DNA of 64,000 nt. Origin: Microvirga lupini. GTDB taxonomy: Bacteria; Pseudomonadota; Alphaproteobacteria; Rhizobiales; Beijerinckiaceae. The stretch lies in the NCBI RefSeq assembly GCF_014191055.1, contig NZ_JACHWB010000001.1:401875-465874 (forward strand). Reading direction: 5' to 3'. The first letter of the stretch is position 1, and every line of letters starts with the position of its first letter. Below, in pieces: positions 9,022 to 17,371 of this stretch. The notes under the pieces are model-generated. The model saw only the letters and a program-made list of their open reading frames with translations. It did not search any database and had not been told where the DNA came from. Made by a program: the position numbers and the translations under genes.

Positions 9022-9444
9022 GTGAGCACGTCATCCACCCATCTCTCGGCTCAGGCCGACTCCCCTCTCCAGACCATTCTCGTGGTCGAAGACGAGGTGC
9101 TGATCCGGCTCGTGATCGCTGAATACCTGCGCGAATGCGGCTACCGGGTCCACGAGGCCGTCAGTGCCGAGGAGGCCATGCTCATTCTCCAAGCGCCTGA
9201 GGTGTCGGTCGACATCGTGTTCAGCGACGTGGAGATGCAGGGGGAGATGGACGGATTCGGGCTCGCCCGCTGGGTTCGGGCCAACATGCCCGAGACCCAG
9301 GTGATCCTCACCTCCGGGGCGGATCGCTCGGCGGACATCGCCGGAACCCTCTGCGAGGCCGGTCCTCTGATGAAGAAGCCGTATCACACGCAGGATGTGG
9401 TGGACCGGATCAAGCAGCTGAAGGCCACGGCAAAGCGCTTCTGA
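9022..9444 (+). CDS. single-domain response regulator
   Basis: This 140-residue receiver-only protein has VVEDE as the acidic cluster, the acceptor Asp in IVFSDVEMQ, Thr/Ser in ILTSGAD and Lys in LMKKPYH. The GTG start at 9022 gives MSTSSTHLSAQADSP before the first strand. It closely resembles the receivers at 7975 and 9658 (shared FSDVEM or TDVDM and Lys-Pro-Tyr/Ile elements), suggesting local duplication. A GGAAC element lies about 30 bases upstream, but its matching -10 is imperfect. Confidence 0.88.
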   Translation: MSTSSTHLSAQADSPLQTILVVEDEVLIRLVIAEYLRECGYRVHEAVSAEEAMLILQAPEVSVDIVFSDVEMQGEMDGFGLARWVRANMPETQVILTSGADRSADIAGTLCEAGPLMKKPYHTQDVVDRIKQLKATAKRF

Positions 9445-9657
9445 ACCTCCGTCTCATCAACCAGCTCAACACATAAGCCCATCTTTCCTCTCCCTTGTGG
9501 GAGGAGGGGATCGCGTCGCGGCCTGCCGGACTGTGGGCGACCCCTTATGCAGGTTCGGCTCCAGCACGCCCGCCTCCCGCTCGGCAATGAGTGCGCTGGA
9601 GCACCCTGCCGGCTCAACTGTAGGGAACTGGACGGAGCAATCCCCGTTTCATGCAGG

Positions 9658-10071
9658 ATGAAACCGCACCGCCGCATTGTGAACCAGCCTGTCGTCCTGC
9701 TCGTCGAGGATGAGCCTCTCGTTCGTCTCACCCAGGTCGACATCCTCAAGGAATCCGAATTCTGGGTCATCGAGGCCCAGGACGCCGATGAGGCGTTCGA
9801 GCTTCTGAAATCGCGGCCGGAAATCGACGCCATCCTGACCGACGTCGACATGCCGGGCTCCATGGACGGCTTCGAGTTCGCCCGTCTGGTGCGGCAGGGT
9901 TGGCCCGAGGTGGCCGTGCTGGTGATTTCCGGCAAAACCGGTCCCGGACCGGGCGACCTGCCGCCCAACGCCAGATTCCTGCACAAGCCCATCATGCCCG
10001 ACGACCTGATCGCGGCGCTGCAGGACGTGATGGCCCGGCGGCCGCAGAAGAGCCTGACGCCGGAGGCTTAA
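9658..10071 (+). CDS. single-domain response regulator
   Basis: The receiver-only protein has 137 residues from the ATG at 9658 (MKPHRRIVNQPVVLLVEDEP). An in-frame ATG at 9547 would add 37 residues with no domain character. Receiver residues are intact: VEDE, Asp in ILTDVDMP, Ser in VISGKTG and Lys in FLHKPIMP. It is the last of the four clustered stand-alone receivers. Such proteins usually act as phosphate shuttles or kinase inhibitors by protein contact. No kinase gene is adjacent. Confidence 0.87.
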   Translation: MKPHRRIVNQPVVLLVEDEPLVRLTQVDILKESEFWVIEAQDADEAFELLKSRPEIDAILTDVDMPGSMDGFEFARLVRQGWPEVAVLVISGKTGPGPGDLPPNARFLHKPIMPDDLIAALQDVMARRPQKSLTPEA

Positions 10072-10162
10072 GGGCCGCACCTTCAGACATATCGGAACGT
10101 CGTCTGCTACCCTCCAGGTCATCACTGCCTTGCGCCGGTGATCTCCCAATTTACCCCTCTGC

Positions 10163-10268
10163 CCTTATCCTGAGGAGGATTGCGCGAGCAATCCGTCTCG
10201 AAGGAGGTTCCAGTGGTCTCTGGACGCTCCTTCGAGACGCAGCCTCTCGGCTGCTCCTCTGGATAAGG
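10163..10268. repeat. imperfect intergenic palindrome
   Basis: The ends CCTTATCCTGAGGAG and CTCCTCTGGATAAGG are near-perfect reverse complements, with inner complementary blocks (CGTCTCGAAGGA with TCCTTCGAGACG). The whole 106 bases can fold into one long stem. This is the build of dispersed palindromic elements common between genes in Hyphomicrobiales. Confidence 0.7.
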
Positions 10269-10286
10269 CCGAGGGAGACAGGCAAG

Positions 10287-10384
10287 TGTCATCCCCGGCG
10301 GCCGCAGGCCGGGAAGGGGATCCATAGCGCCGTGTGTGCGAGTGGATTCCCTTCCCCTCCGCTGCGCTCCGGCCGGGAATGACA
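10287..10384. repeat. second imperfect intergenic palindrome
   Basis: TGTCATCCCCGGC at the left end is mirrored by GCCGGGAATGACA at the right end. The inner arms GGGAAGGGGATCCA and TGGATTCCCTTCCCC also pair. It lies 18 bases after the first palindrome, with a different sequence, so two repeat families are packed into one intergenic gap. Confidence 0.65.
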
Positions 10385-10464
10385 CCCTCAACACCATCTT
10401 CGTCATCCCGGACGGCGCAGCCGATTCGGGATCGCGTGCAGGATGGAGCGCGGGCATCCCTCCC

Positions 10465-10488
10465 CCTCTCCCGCAAAGGGGAGAGGGC
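10465..10488. repeat. GC-rich hairpin, possible terminator for the minus-strand gene
   Basis: A perfect 9-bp stem (CCCTCTCCC with GGGAGAGGG, six-base loop GCAAAG) lies 26 bases beyond the stop of the oxidoreductase at 10515. There is no clear T run in that direction, so it may be a repeat element or a weak terminator. Confidence 0.45.
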
Positions 10489-10514
10489 TTCTCGCCTCCC
10501 GTCCTTTGATTCAC

Positions 10515-13500
10515 TTACGCGTGTGCAGTCTCGCGCTGGCGCGTGTCGATCACCTCCGGCTGCTCCGCCACACGCGACCACAGGCGCTCCACCTCCGCCT
10601 GCACCCTGTGGAGAGCCGCTTCCTTCACGGGGCCGTAGCCGCGGATGTCCATCGGGGCTTTCGCGATTGCCAGTAGATCGGGGAAATGGGGCGCGTCGAG
10701 GTTTTCGAGGATGCGCTCGACCTGGGCCTCGTACCAGCCGATGAGCGCCCGCTCCGTGCGCCGCTCGGCCGTGTAGCCGAAGACATCGAAGAGCGTGCCG
10801 CGAACAAACTTCATCTTCGCCAGAACCTTCATGGGCGTCTGGATCCATTGACCGAAGGCGCGCTTCTTCGGGCGGCCTCGCGCGTCGCGCTTCGAGGCCA
10901 GGAGCGGCGGCGCGAGGTGATACTTCACCGTATAGTCGCCGTCGAATTCCTGCTGCAGCGTGTCGAGAAAGCCGGTCTCCATGTGCAGGCGCGCGACCTC
11001 GTACTCGTCCTTGTAGGCCATGAGCTTGAACAATGAGCGCGCCACCGCGTCTGTGAGCGTCTCGGAGCCGAGCGGTTCTTCAGCCTTGCGCACCCGCGAC
11101 ACCATCATCTCGTAGCGGCCGGCATAGAGCGCATCCTGATAATCGGTGAGGAACGCAACACGCCGGGCGATCACCTGATCGAGCGTCTCGGGTTCTTCCG
11201 GCTTGTCGTTCGCGACCTCATGCACGGCGGCAGGATCGGCGCTGAGCAGGCGCCCCCAGGCAAAGGCCTGCCGGTTGCGCTCGACCGCCACGCCATTGAG
11301 TTCGATGGCGCGTGACAGAGCTTCAAAAGAGACCGGCACGAGCCCCTGCTGCCAGGCAAAGCCCAGCATCATCACATTGGCGAAGACCGTATCGCCGAGC
11401 AGCGTCTCGGCCAACGCATTGGCATTGACGGTTGCCATGTTGCCCGCGCCGATGACGCGCTCGATGGCGCGAAGCCGCGTGCGGCTGGCGAGATCCGCAT
11501 CGCGGAAGCGCACCACGTCGCCGGTCGGCATCTCGGCGGTGTTCATCACAGCCCGCGTGCCGTGTCGATAGGTGCCGGAGGCCTTGGGCGAGGAGCTGAC
11601 GACAAGGTCGCAGCCGATCAGCGCATCCGTCGCGCCCTGGTCGATGCGCACCTGGTTCAGCTCGCCCGGGTTGGTGGCGATGCGCAGATAGCTCAGCACC
11701 GGGCCGAATTTTTGGGCGAAGCCCGTGAAGTCCAGCACCGACACGCCGCGCCCTTCGAGATGCGCCGCCATGCTGATGAGCGCGCCAATCGTGACGACAC
11801 CGGTGCCGCCGACGCCGGTGACGAGCAGGTCGAACGGCTTGTCGAGAGCGGGCAGAGCAGGGGCTGGCAGCGTTGCGGACCGTGCAACAGCATCGAAATC
11901 CGACGTGGCTTTCTTCCGGCGCGTCGCTCCTTCCACCGTGACGAAGCTCGGGCAGAAGCCCTCAAGGCAGGAAAAGTCCTTGTTGCAGGTGGAGAGGTTG
12001 ATCTTGCGCTTGCGCCCGAACGGCGTCTCCTTCGGCTCGACGCTCAGACAGTTGGAGGCCACCGAGCAATCGCCGCAGCCCTCGCAGACGAGATCGTTGA
12101 TGTAGGCGAAGCGCTTCGGATCCTCCATCTGGCCGCGCTTGCGCCGGCGGCGCTTCTCGGTCGCGCAGGTCTGCTCGTAGATCAGCACCGTGACGCCGGC
12201 GATGTCGCGCAATTCCTTCTGCACCCCATCGAGATCGTCACGGTGGTGGATCGTCACGCCGTTGGGCAGATCCGCCGGTACGAATTTCTCAGGATCATCG
12301 GAGACCAGCGCAATGCGCTCAACGCCTTCCGCGCGCACACTGTGGGCGATGGCATAGACGCTGATCGGACCGTCCACCGGCTGGCCGCCCGTCATGGCGA
12401 CCGCGTCGTTGAACAGGATCTTGTAGGTGATGTTGGCGCCCGCCGCGATCGCCTGTCGGATCGCCATGGAGCCGGAATGGTAATAGGTGCCTTCGCCGAG
12501 ATTCTGGAAGATGTGGCCCTGGCCGGTGAACTTGGACGAAGCCGCCCAGTTCACGCCTTCGCCGCCCATCTGAATCAGCGACGAGGTCTCCCGGTCCATC
12601 CAGCTCGCCATGAAGTGGCAGCCGATTCCGGCGAGCGCCTTCGATCCTTCCGGCACCTTGGTCGAGGTGTTGTGCGGACAGCCGGAGCAGAAATAGGGCG
12701 TGCGCGTCGCGCCCGGCACCGCGATCACGCGCTCCGGATCCGGCGACAGGGCGGCGACGCGCTGCGCGAGGTTGAGATCGGGAAAGATGGGATCGAGGCG
12801 CTTGGCCAGAACGCCGGCGAGGAAGCGCGGCGTGAGCTCGCCTGTCCAGGGGATCAAGCGCTCTCCGGTCTCGTCGTGCTTGCCGACCATGCGCTCGGGC
12901 TTCGAGCCCGGATAGTCGTAAAAATACTCCTTGAACTGGCTCTCGATGATGCCGCGCTTTTCCTCGACCACGAGGATCTCGCGCTTGCCCTTCACGAACT
13001 CCATGGCGTCGTGGAGCGGCAGCGGCCACACCATGCCGACCTTGTAGATGTCGATGCCATGCTGACGGCAGGCGGCCTCGTCGAGACCGATGAGGCGCAA
13101 AGCCTCCATCAGGTCGAGATGGGCCTTGCCGGCCGTGACGATGCCGTAGGACGCATCCCGGATGTCGTAGATGCGCCGGTCGATGGGGTTGGCTTTGGCG
13201 AAGGCATAGACGGCGTGCTTCTTCGCCTCCATGCGCTCCTCGATCTGCGGCCCCGGCAGATCCGGCCAGCGATAATGGAGGCCACCCGGAGGCGGCGTGA
13301 AGTCGGGCTCGACAAACTGGCGCGGCGGGTGCAGTTCGACGGAGGTGCCGGATTCCACGATCTCGGACACGGCCTTGAAGCCGACCCACATGCCGGAGAA
13401 GCGGCTCAGCGCATAACCGTATTCGCCGAACTCGAGATACTCGGCGACGCTCGCGGGATGGAGCGTCGGCATGAACCAGCTCATGAACGCCACATCGGAT

Positions 13501-13985
13501 TGATGCGGCATCGATGAGGATACGCAGCCATGGTCGTCGCCCGCCACCACCAGCACGCCGCCATGGGGCGAGGAGCCATAGGCGTTGCCGTGCTTCAGCG
13601 CATCGCCCGAACGGTCGACGCCCGGGCCCTTGCCGTACCAGAGGCCGAACACGCCCTCGACCTGCCGGTTGGGATCGGTCTCCACCTGCTGCGAGCCCAG
13701 CACTGCCGTTGCGGCCAGGTCCTCATTGACGGCAGGCAGGAACTCGATCCGGTGTTCCTTCAGCTGCTCCTTCACGCGCCAGAACTCGAGATCGACGCCG
13801 CCGAGCGGCGAGCCGCGATAGCCCGACACGAAGCCGGCCGTGTTGAGGCCCGCCAGCCGGTCGCGTTTGGCCTGATCGAGCACGATCCGGATGATCGCCT
13901 GCGTGCCGGTCAGGAACACCCGGCCGGTCTCGCGGGCGTAGCGGTCGGAGAGCCGGTAATCGTCGAGCGACGGAACGCGTGTCAT
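10515..13985 (-). CDS. indolepyruvate ferredoxin oxidoreductase, fused alpha/beta
   Basis: The 1156-residue protein fuses the thiamine-diphosphate alpha part and the gamma/beta part of 2-ketoacid:ferredoxin oxidoreductases. Visible are the N-terminal pyruvate-oxidoreductase-like domain (GYRGSPLGGVDLEFW), the TPP domain (CSGCPHNTSTKVPEGS, then GIGCHFMASWMDR), a ferredoxin-like cluster (CEGCGDCSVASNC) and the gamma domain (LLVTGVGGTGVVTIGALIS). The enzyme oxidatively decarboxylates aryl pyruvates (indolepyruvate, phenylpyruvate) to aryl-acetyl-CoA in aromatic amino-acid breakdown. This would feed phenylacetyl-CoA into the paa genes nearby. It is divergent from an Lrp-type regulator 158 bases away. 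A long antisense open frame (11562-13517) reflects GC codon bias. Confidence 0.95.
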   Translation of the reverse strand: MTRVPSLDDYRLSDRYARETGRVFLTGTQAIIRIVLDQAKRDRLAGLNTAGFVSGYRGSPLGGVDLEFWRVKEQLKEHRIEFLPAVNEDLAATAVLGSQQVETDPNRQVEGVFGLWYGKGPGVDRSGDALKHGNAYGSSPHGGVLVVAGDDHGCVSSSMPHQSDVAFMSWFMPTLHPASVAEYLEFGEYGYALSRFSGMWVGFKAVSEIVESGTSVELHPPRQFVEPDFTPPPGGLHYRWPDLPGPQIEERMEAKKHAVYAFAKANPIDRRIYDIRDASYGIVTAGKAHLDLMEALRLIGLDEAACRQHGIDIYKVGMVWPLPLHDAMEFVKGKREILVVEEKRGIIESQFKEYFYDYPGSKPERMVGKHDETGERLIPWTGELTPRFLAGVLAKRLDPIFPDLNLAQRVAALSPDPERVIAVPGATRTPYFCSGCPHNTSTKVPEGSKALAGIGCHFMASWMDRETSSLIQMGGEGVNWAASSKFTGQGHIFQNLGEGTYYHSGSMAIRQAIAAGANITYKILFNDAVAMTGGQPVDGPISVYAIAHSVRAEGVERIALVSDDPEKFVPADLPNGVTIHHRDDLDGVQKELRDIAGVTVLIYEQTCATEKRRRRKRGQMEDPKRFAYINDLVCEGCGDCSVASNCLSVEPKETPFGRKRKINLSTCNKDFSCLEGFCPSFVTVEGATRRKKATSDFDAVARSATLPAPALPALDKPFDLLVTGVGGTGVVTIGALISMAAHLEGRGVSVLDFTGFAQKFGPVLSYLRIATNPGELNQVRIDQGATDALIGCDLVVSSSPKASGTYRHGTRAVMNTAEMPTGDVVRFRDADLASRTRLRAIERVIGAGNMATVNANALAETLLGDTVFANVMMLGFAWQQGLVPVSFEALSRAIELNGVAVERNRQAFAWGRLLSADPAAVHEVANDKPEEPETLDQVIARRVAFLTDYQDALYAGRYEMMVSRVRKAEEPLGSETLTDAVARSLFKLMAYKDEYEVARLHMETGFLDTLQQEFDGDYTVKYHLAPPLLASKRDARGRPKKRAFGQWIQTPMKVLAKMKFVRGTLFDVFGYTAERRTERALIGWYEAQVERILENLDAPHFPDLLAIAKAPMDIRGYGPVKEAALHRVQAEVERLWSRVAEQPEVIDTRQRETAHA

Positions 13986-14113
13986 CAGCCTGATCCCGAG
14001 GAGAGAGCCATGTCCTGGCTAAGTATGGTAATCCCGAACGGCTGGTAGGTGCTTCCTATCCGTTCCTGCACCGGGCTTCTTCGTGGTAGATGTTTCGTAT
14101 CTTGGCGTTATAT

Positions 14114-14130
14114 CTGGTAAAAATTACCAG
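14114..14130. promoter_or_regulatory. palindromic operator CTGGTA-N5-TACCAG, probable Lrp-type site
   Basis: The perfect dyad CTGGTA-AAAAT-TACCAG lies in the divergent region between the oxidoreductase and the Lrp-type regulator, 13 bases before the regulator's ATG. The same 6-5-6 dyad recurs upstream of the thioesterase gene at 15056-15072, which supports a shared operator. Confidence 0.6.
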
Positions 14131-14143
14131 ACGGGAGGGCGCC

Positions 14144-14599
14144 ATGCTGGAAAAGCAGGACGAGCATATTCTGGCGCAGCTGCAGAGGGAGGGGCGCACC
14201 ACCAACCAGCAGTTGGCCGAGGACGTGGGCATGTCCACCTCGGCCTGCTGGCGCCGCGTGCGGGCGCTGGAAGAGACGGGCGTGATCACCGGCTATTCGG
14301 CCCTGGTGGACCGGGAAAAGGCCGGCTTCACCACCTCGGCAATCCTGCACGTCTCGCTCGAACGGCACGACGCCAAATTCGTCGACGAATTTGTTTCACG
14401 TGTAACGGCGCGCGCAGAAGTCCTGGAGTGCTTCGCCACCACGGGCGATGCCGATTATCACCTGCGGGTCGTGGTGCGCGACATGAAGGCCTACAACGCT
14501 TTTCTTGATGAGTTCATGTTCCGCCTGCCCGGCATCCGATACGTGCGCACCAACGTGATCCTGAAGGAAATCAAGACCAGCGTGGCGCTGCCGTTTTGA
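14144..14599 (+). CDS. Lrp/AsnC-family transcriptional regulator
   Basis: The 151-residue protein has an N-terminal winged helix-turn-helix (LEKQDEHILAQLQREGRTTN, then LAEDVGMSTSACWRRVRALE) and a C-terminal RAM/AsnC ligand-binding domain (VLECFATTGDADYHLRVVV). The ATG at 14144 follows a GGGAGGG ribosome-binding site; the in-frame ATG at 14090 has none. It probably senses an amino acid and controls the divergent indolepyruvate oxidoreductase, the adjacent thioesterase and itself, given the shared dyads. Its stop lies six bases before the end of the convergent thioesterase gene. Confidence 0.92.
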   Translation: MLEKQDEHILAQLQREGRTTNQQLAEDVGMSTSACWRRVRALEETGVITGYSALVDREKAGFTTSAILHVSLERHDAKFVDEFVSRVTARAEVLECFATTGDADYHLRVVVRDMKAYNAFLDEFMFRLPGIRYVRTNVILKEIKTSVALPF

Positions 14600-14605
14600 A
14601 TGGGG

Positions 14606-15031
14606 CTACTTGCTGTCGGGCAAAAGCGCGTAGGCGAGCTGCGCTATGGCGACGGGCCGGCTGTCACCGGCGGTGGTGAGCGTCACGCTGCCGAACGCCA
14701 TGGTGCGCCCGAGCCGCACGACCCTGGCCTCCGCCAGCACATCCGCGCTCGCCGCCGGGCGCAGGAAGTGCATGGTCTGGTCCACCGTGGTCATGGGTCG
14801 GTAGGTGCCTCCGGCGGAGGAGACCGCAAACACCATGGCGGTGTCGGCGAGGCTCATCAGCGCCTGCCCGCAGATCACGCCATTGTCGCGGCAGAGCCGC
14901 TCCGAGAACGGCATGCGCAGAACGGCGCCTTCAGGGTTGAGGCTCTCGATAGAGAGCTCGAGCGCCTGGATCCAGGGCGCGAAGACGTCCGCGAGCATCC
15001 GCTCTGCGGTGGCTTGGTCGAATGTGGACAT
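14606..15031 (-). CDS. PaaI-type hotdog-fold thioesterase
   Basis: The 141-residue hotdog protein has the helix segment DNGVICGQALMSLADTAMVFA, in which the Asn-Gly-(x)4-Gly/Asp-Thr pattern of PaaI-like thioesterases is visible, and a core strand YRPMTTVDQTMHFLRPA. It should hydrolyse an acyl- or aryl-CoA. The position between an aryl-pyruvate oxidoreductase and paaZ suggests an aryl-acetyl-CoA or blocked paa intermediate as substrate (inference). Its upstream region carries the CTGGTA-N5-TACCAG dyad, so it is likely under the neighbouring Lrp-type regulator and not simply the tail of the paaZ transcript. Confidence 0.88.
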   Translation of the reverse strand: MSTFDQATAERMLADVFAPWIQALELSIESLNPEGAVLRMPFSERLCRDNGVICGQALMSLADTAMVFAVSSAGGTYRPMTTVDQTMHFLRPAASADVLAEARVVRLGRTMAFGSVTLTTAGDSRPVAIAQLAYALLPDSK

Positions 15032-15055
15032 GGATCCCCCGGTCTTTCTGTTCTT

Positions 15056-15072
15056 CTGGTATCCGCTACCAG
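15056..15072. promoter_or_regulatory. second CTGGTA-N5-TACCAG dyad, upstream of the thioesterase
   Basis: CTGGTA-TCCGC-TACCAG lies 25 bases upstream of the thioesterase start. A further right half (GCGGATACCAG, 15086-15096) mirrors the left side of the site (CTGGTATCCGC, 15056-15066) perfectly over 11 bases. Two regulator dimers could therefore bind side by side, as Lrp-type proteins often do. Confidence 0.6.
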
Positions 15073-15139
15073 CCGTGACGAAGTGGCGGATACCAGTCTT
15101 ATATCAAAGCAATTGGCATGTGCTGCCAATACTCTTCCA

Positions 15140-17167
15140 TCACGGACGCACGGCGTTCATGGTGAGGAGGTCGTAGGTCGCGACCGTCTCGTCCTTATCC
15201 GTGGTGATCTCCACGTCCCAGCGCACCTCGCCATATTGCTCGTTGCGCGGCGATTTGGATTTGGCCGTCAGCCGGACCCTGATGGTCTCGCCCGGCTGAA
15301 CGGGCTTGAGGAAGCGCAGGGAATCGAGGCCGTAATTGGCCAGAACCGGCCCTAGATCGGGATCCACGAAGAGGCCCGCTGCAAAGGACAGGAGCAGATA
15401 GCCATGGGCAACCCGGCCGGGGAAGAACGGGTGATCCTTCGTGGCCTCCTCGCTCATATGGGCATAGAAGGTGTCGTCGGTGAATTCGGCGAAGTGCTCG
15501 ATGTCCTCCAGGGTAATCGTGCGCTCCTTCGAGATGAAGGTCTGGCCGATGGCGAGGTCCTCGAAGTAATAGCGGAAGGGATGCCGTCCCTCCTGGATCA
15601 TCGGAGCGCCTTTGATCCAGCTCTGCGTCACGCGGGAGAGCATGGCGGGTGAGCCCTGCAGGGCCGTGCGCTGCATGTAGTGGTGCACGCCGCGCATGCC
15701 GCCGAGTTCCTCGCCGCCGCCGGCGCGTCCTGGTCCACCATGGACCATGTGCGGCATGGGTGAGCCATGGCCGGTCTGCTCCTTGGCGCAGTCGCGGTCG
15801 ATCAGCACCAGGCGGCCGTGGAAAGCGCCCACGCCGAAGACGAGGTCAGACGCGATGGCGGGATCGTAGGTATAGACCGAGGCGACAAGGCTGCCATCGC
15901 CGCGATTGGCAAGAGCGATGCCCTGATCGAGCCCGTCATAGCCCATGACGGTGCAGACCGGGCCGAAGGCCTCGACGCTGTGCACATTGGTGGCGCGGAT
16001 CGGGTCCGGGCAATGGAGCAGGAGCGGCGGGATGAAGGCGCCGCGCTCGCGGTCCGCGCCCTCGATCGTAAAGTTGTCAGGATCACCGACGACAATGTCC
16101 GCCTCGGCCCGCAGCTTCTCCACCTGCGCCAGCACGTCCCGGCGTTGGTTGAGGCCGACGACAGGACCCATACGGACGTTGTCGAGTTCCGGATTGCCGA
16201 CCGTGATTTTCGAGAGCCGCTCACGCAAGGCCTCGATCACGGCAGGCACGTGCGCGTTCGGCGCAATGGCGCGACGGATGGCGGTGCACTTCTGGCCCGC
16301 CTTGACGGTCATCTCCTTGGCGACCTCCTTGATGAAGAGATCGAATTCCGGCGTGCCGGGGCTGGCGTCGGGTGCCAGGATCGCAGCGTTGAGGGAGTCG
16401 CGCTCCGCAATGAAGCGGACAGATTCTCGGGCGATCACAGGATGCCGCTGCAGCTTCTGGGCAGTGTCGGCGGAGCCGGTGAAGGACACCACGTCTTGGC
16501 AGGTCAAATGATCGAAGAGATCGCCGGTCGAGCCGATGATGCACTGGAGCGCACCGTCGGGAAGGATGCGGGATTCTGCAATCATGCGCATCAGGGCATG
16601 CGCCACATAGGAGGTGATCGTCGCCGGCTTCGTGACCACCGGCACCCCGGCCAGGATGGCAGGCGCCAGCTTCTCCAGCATGCCCCAGCAGGGGAAGTTG
16701 AAGGCGTTGATGTGGACAGCGACGCCGTGAAGAGGGGCCATCACATGTTGGCCGACAAAACCGCCGCCCTTCGACAGGGGTTCGACCGCGCCATCGATCA
16801 GGAAGGTGGTGTTGGGCAGCTCGCGGCGGCCCTTGGAGGCATAGACGAACAGCGTGCCGATGCCGCCGTCTACATCGATGAAGTTGTCGGAACGCGTGGT
16901 GCCGGTCTGATAGGAGAGCTTGTAGAGCTGGTCCTTGCGCTCTGACAGATGAATGGCAAGACGTTTCAGAAGCTCTGCGCGCTGATGAAAGGTCATGCGC
17001 CTCAGATTAGGGCCGCCGACCTGCCGGGCGTAAGTGAGCACCTCGCCCATATCGAGACCACCACTGGCGACCTCGGCGACCACATCGCTGGTGACGGCGC
17101 TGCGAACCTCGGCGAGGTCCTTGCCGGGCGACATCCAACTTCCGCGAACGAAGCTCTCAAGTCTCAT
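15140..17167 (-). CDS. paaZ: PaaZ, bifunctional oxepin-CoA hydrolase / semialdehyde dehydrogenase
   Basis: The protein has 675 residues, close to E. coli PaaZ (681). The N-terminal aldehyde dehydrogenase domain shows the substrate and cofactor motifs (HINAFNFPCWG, VTKPATITSY, SFTGSADTAQ) and the catalytic Cys in VKAGQKCTAIRR. The C-terminal MaoC-type hydratase (about residue 530 onward) has FTDDTFYAH and FPGRVAHGYLLLS. It opens the oxepin ring of ring-oxidised phenylacetyl-CoA and oxidises the resulting semialdehyde. The start at 17167 (MRLESFVRGSW) matches the family N-terminus, so an upstream in-frame ATG at 17206 is not used. It is divergent from paaX with a TetR-type dyad between them. 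Confidence 0.95.
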   Translation of the reverse strand: MRLESFVRGSWMSPGKDLAEVRSAVTSDVVAEVASGGLDMGEVLTYARQVGGPNLRRMTFHQRAELLKRLAIHLSERKDQLYKLSYQTGTTRSDNFIDVDGGIGTLFVYASKGRRELPNTTFLIDGAVEPLSKGGGFVGQHVMAPLHGVAVHINAFNFPCWGMLEKLAPAILAGVPVVTKPATITSYVAHALMRMIAESRILPDGALQCIIGSTGDLFDHLTCQDVVSFTGSADTAQKLQRHPVIARESVRFIAERDSLNAAILAPDASPGTPEFDLFIKEVAKEMTVKAGQKCTAIRRAIAPNAHVPAVIEALRERLSKITVGNPELDNVRMGPVVGLNQRRDVLAQVEKLRAEADIVVGDPDNFTIEGADRERGAFIPPLLLHCPDPIRATNVHSVEAFGPVCTVMGYDGLDQGIALANRGDGSLVASVYTYDPAIASDLVFGVGAFHGRLVLIDRDCAKEQTGHGSPMPHMVHGGPGRAGGGEELGGMRGVHHYMQRTALQGSPAMLSRVTQSWIKGAPMIQEGRHPFRYYFEDLAIGQTFISKERTITLEDIEHFAEFTDDTFYAHMSEEATKDHPFFPGRVAHGYLLLSFAAGLFVDPDLGPVLANYGLDSLRFLKPVQPGETIRVRLTAKSKSPRNEQYGEVRWDVEITTDKDETVATYDLLTMNAVRP

Positions 17168-17230
17168 GGGGGCACCTTGGATGATGAATGGCGGCTGCAT
17201 TGGCATCGCCGCACCTTTGCGGCATTATTG

Positions 17231-17244
17231 ACCGACCGGTCGGT
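17231..17244. promoter_or_regulatory. TetR-type operator between paaZ and paaX
   Basis: ACCGACCGGTCGGT is a perfect 14-bp palindrome set in TTGACC...TAGTCAA context, 64 bases upstream of paaZ and 128 upstream of paaX. A related site (26341-26360) lies upstream of paaG. Both fit a TetR-family repressor, for which the local gene at 23023-23658 is the obvious candidate. Confidence 0.65.
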
Positions 17245-17371
17245 TAGTCAAGCCTCTTGCTGAGGCGCAGGATGGACCATGGCTCGACAAGCAAGGAGAA
17301 TAATCGATAGGAGGGAACCGAAGCCTCTCAGGTCAGGACACCCCTAAGAGAAGAAGCTGGAGCAGGTTTGA

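Noticed and set aside
11562-13517. 651-codon plus-strand open frame
   Set aside because: It is antisense to the indolepyruvate oxidoreductase, whose protein is clear along its whole length. The reverse frame has low-complexity Arg/His/Asp composition typical of GC-codon shadows.
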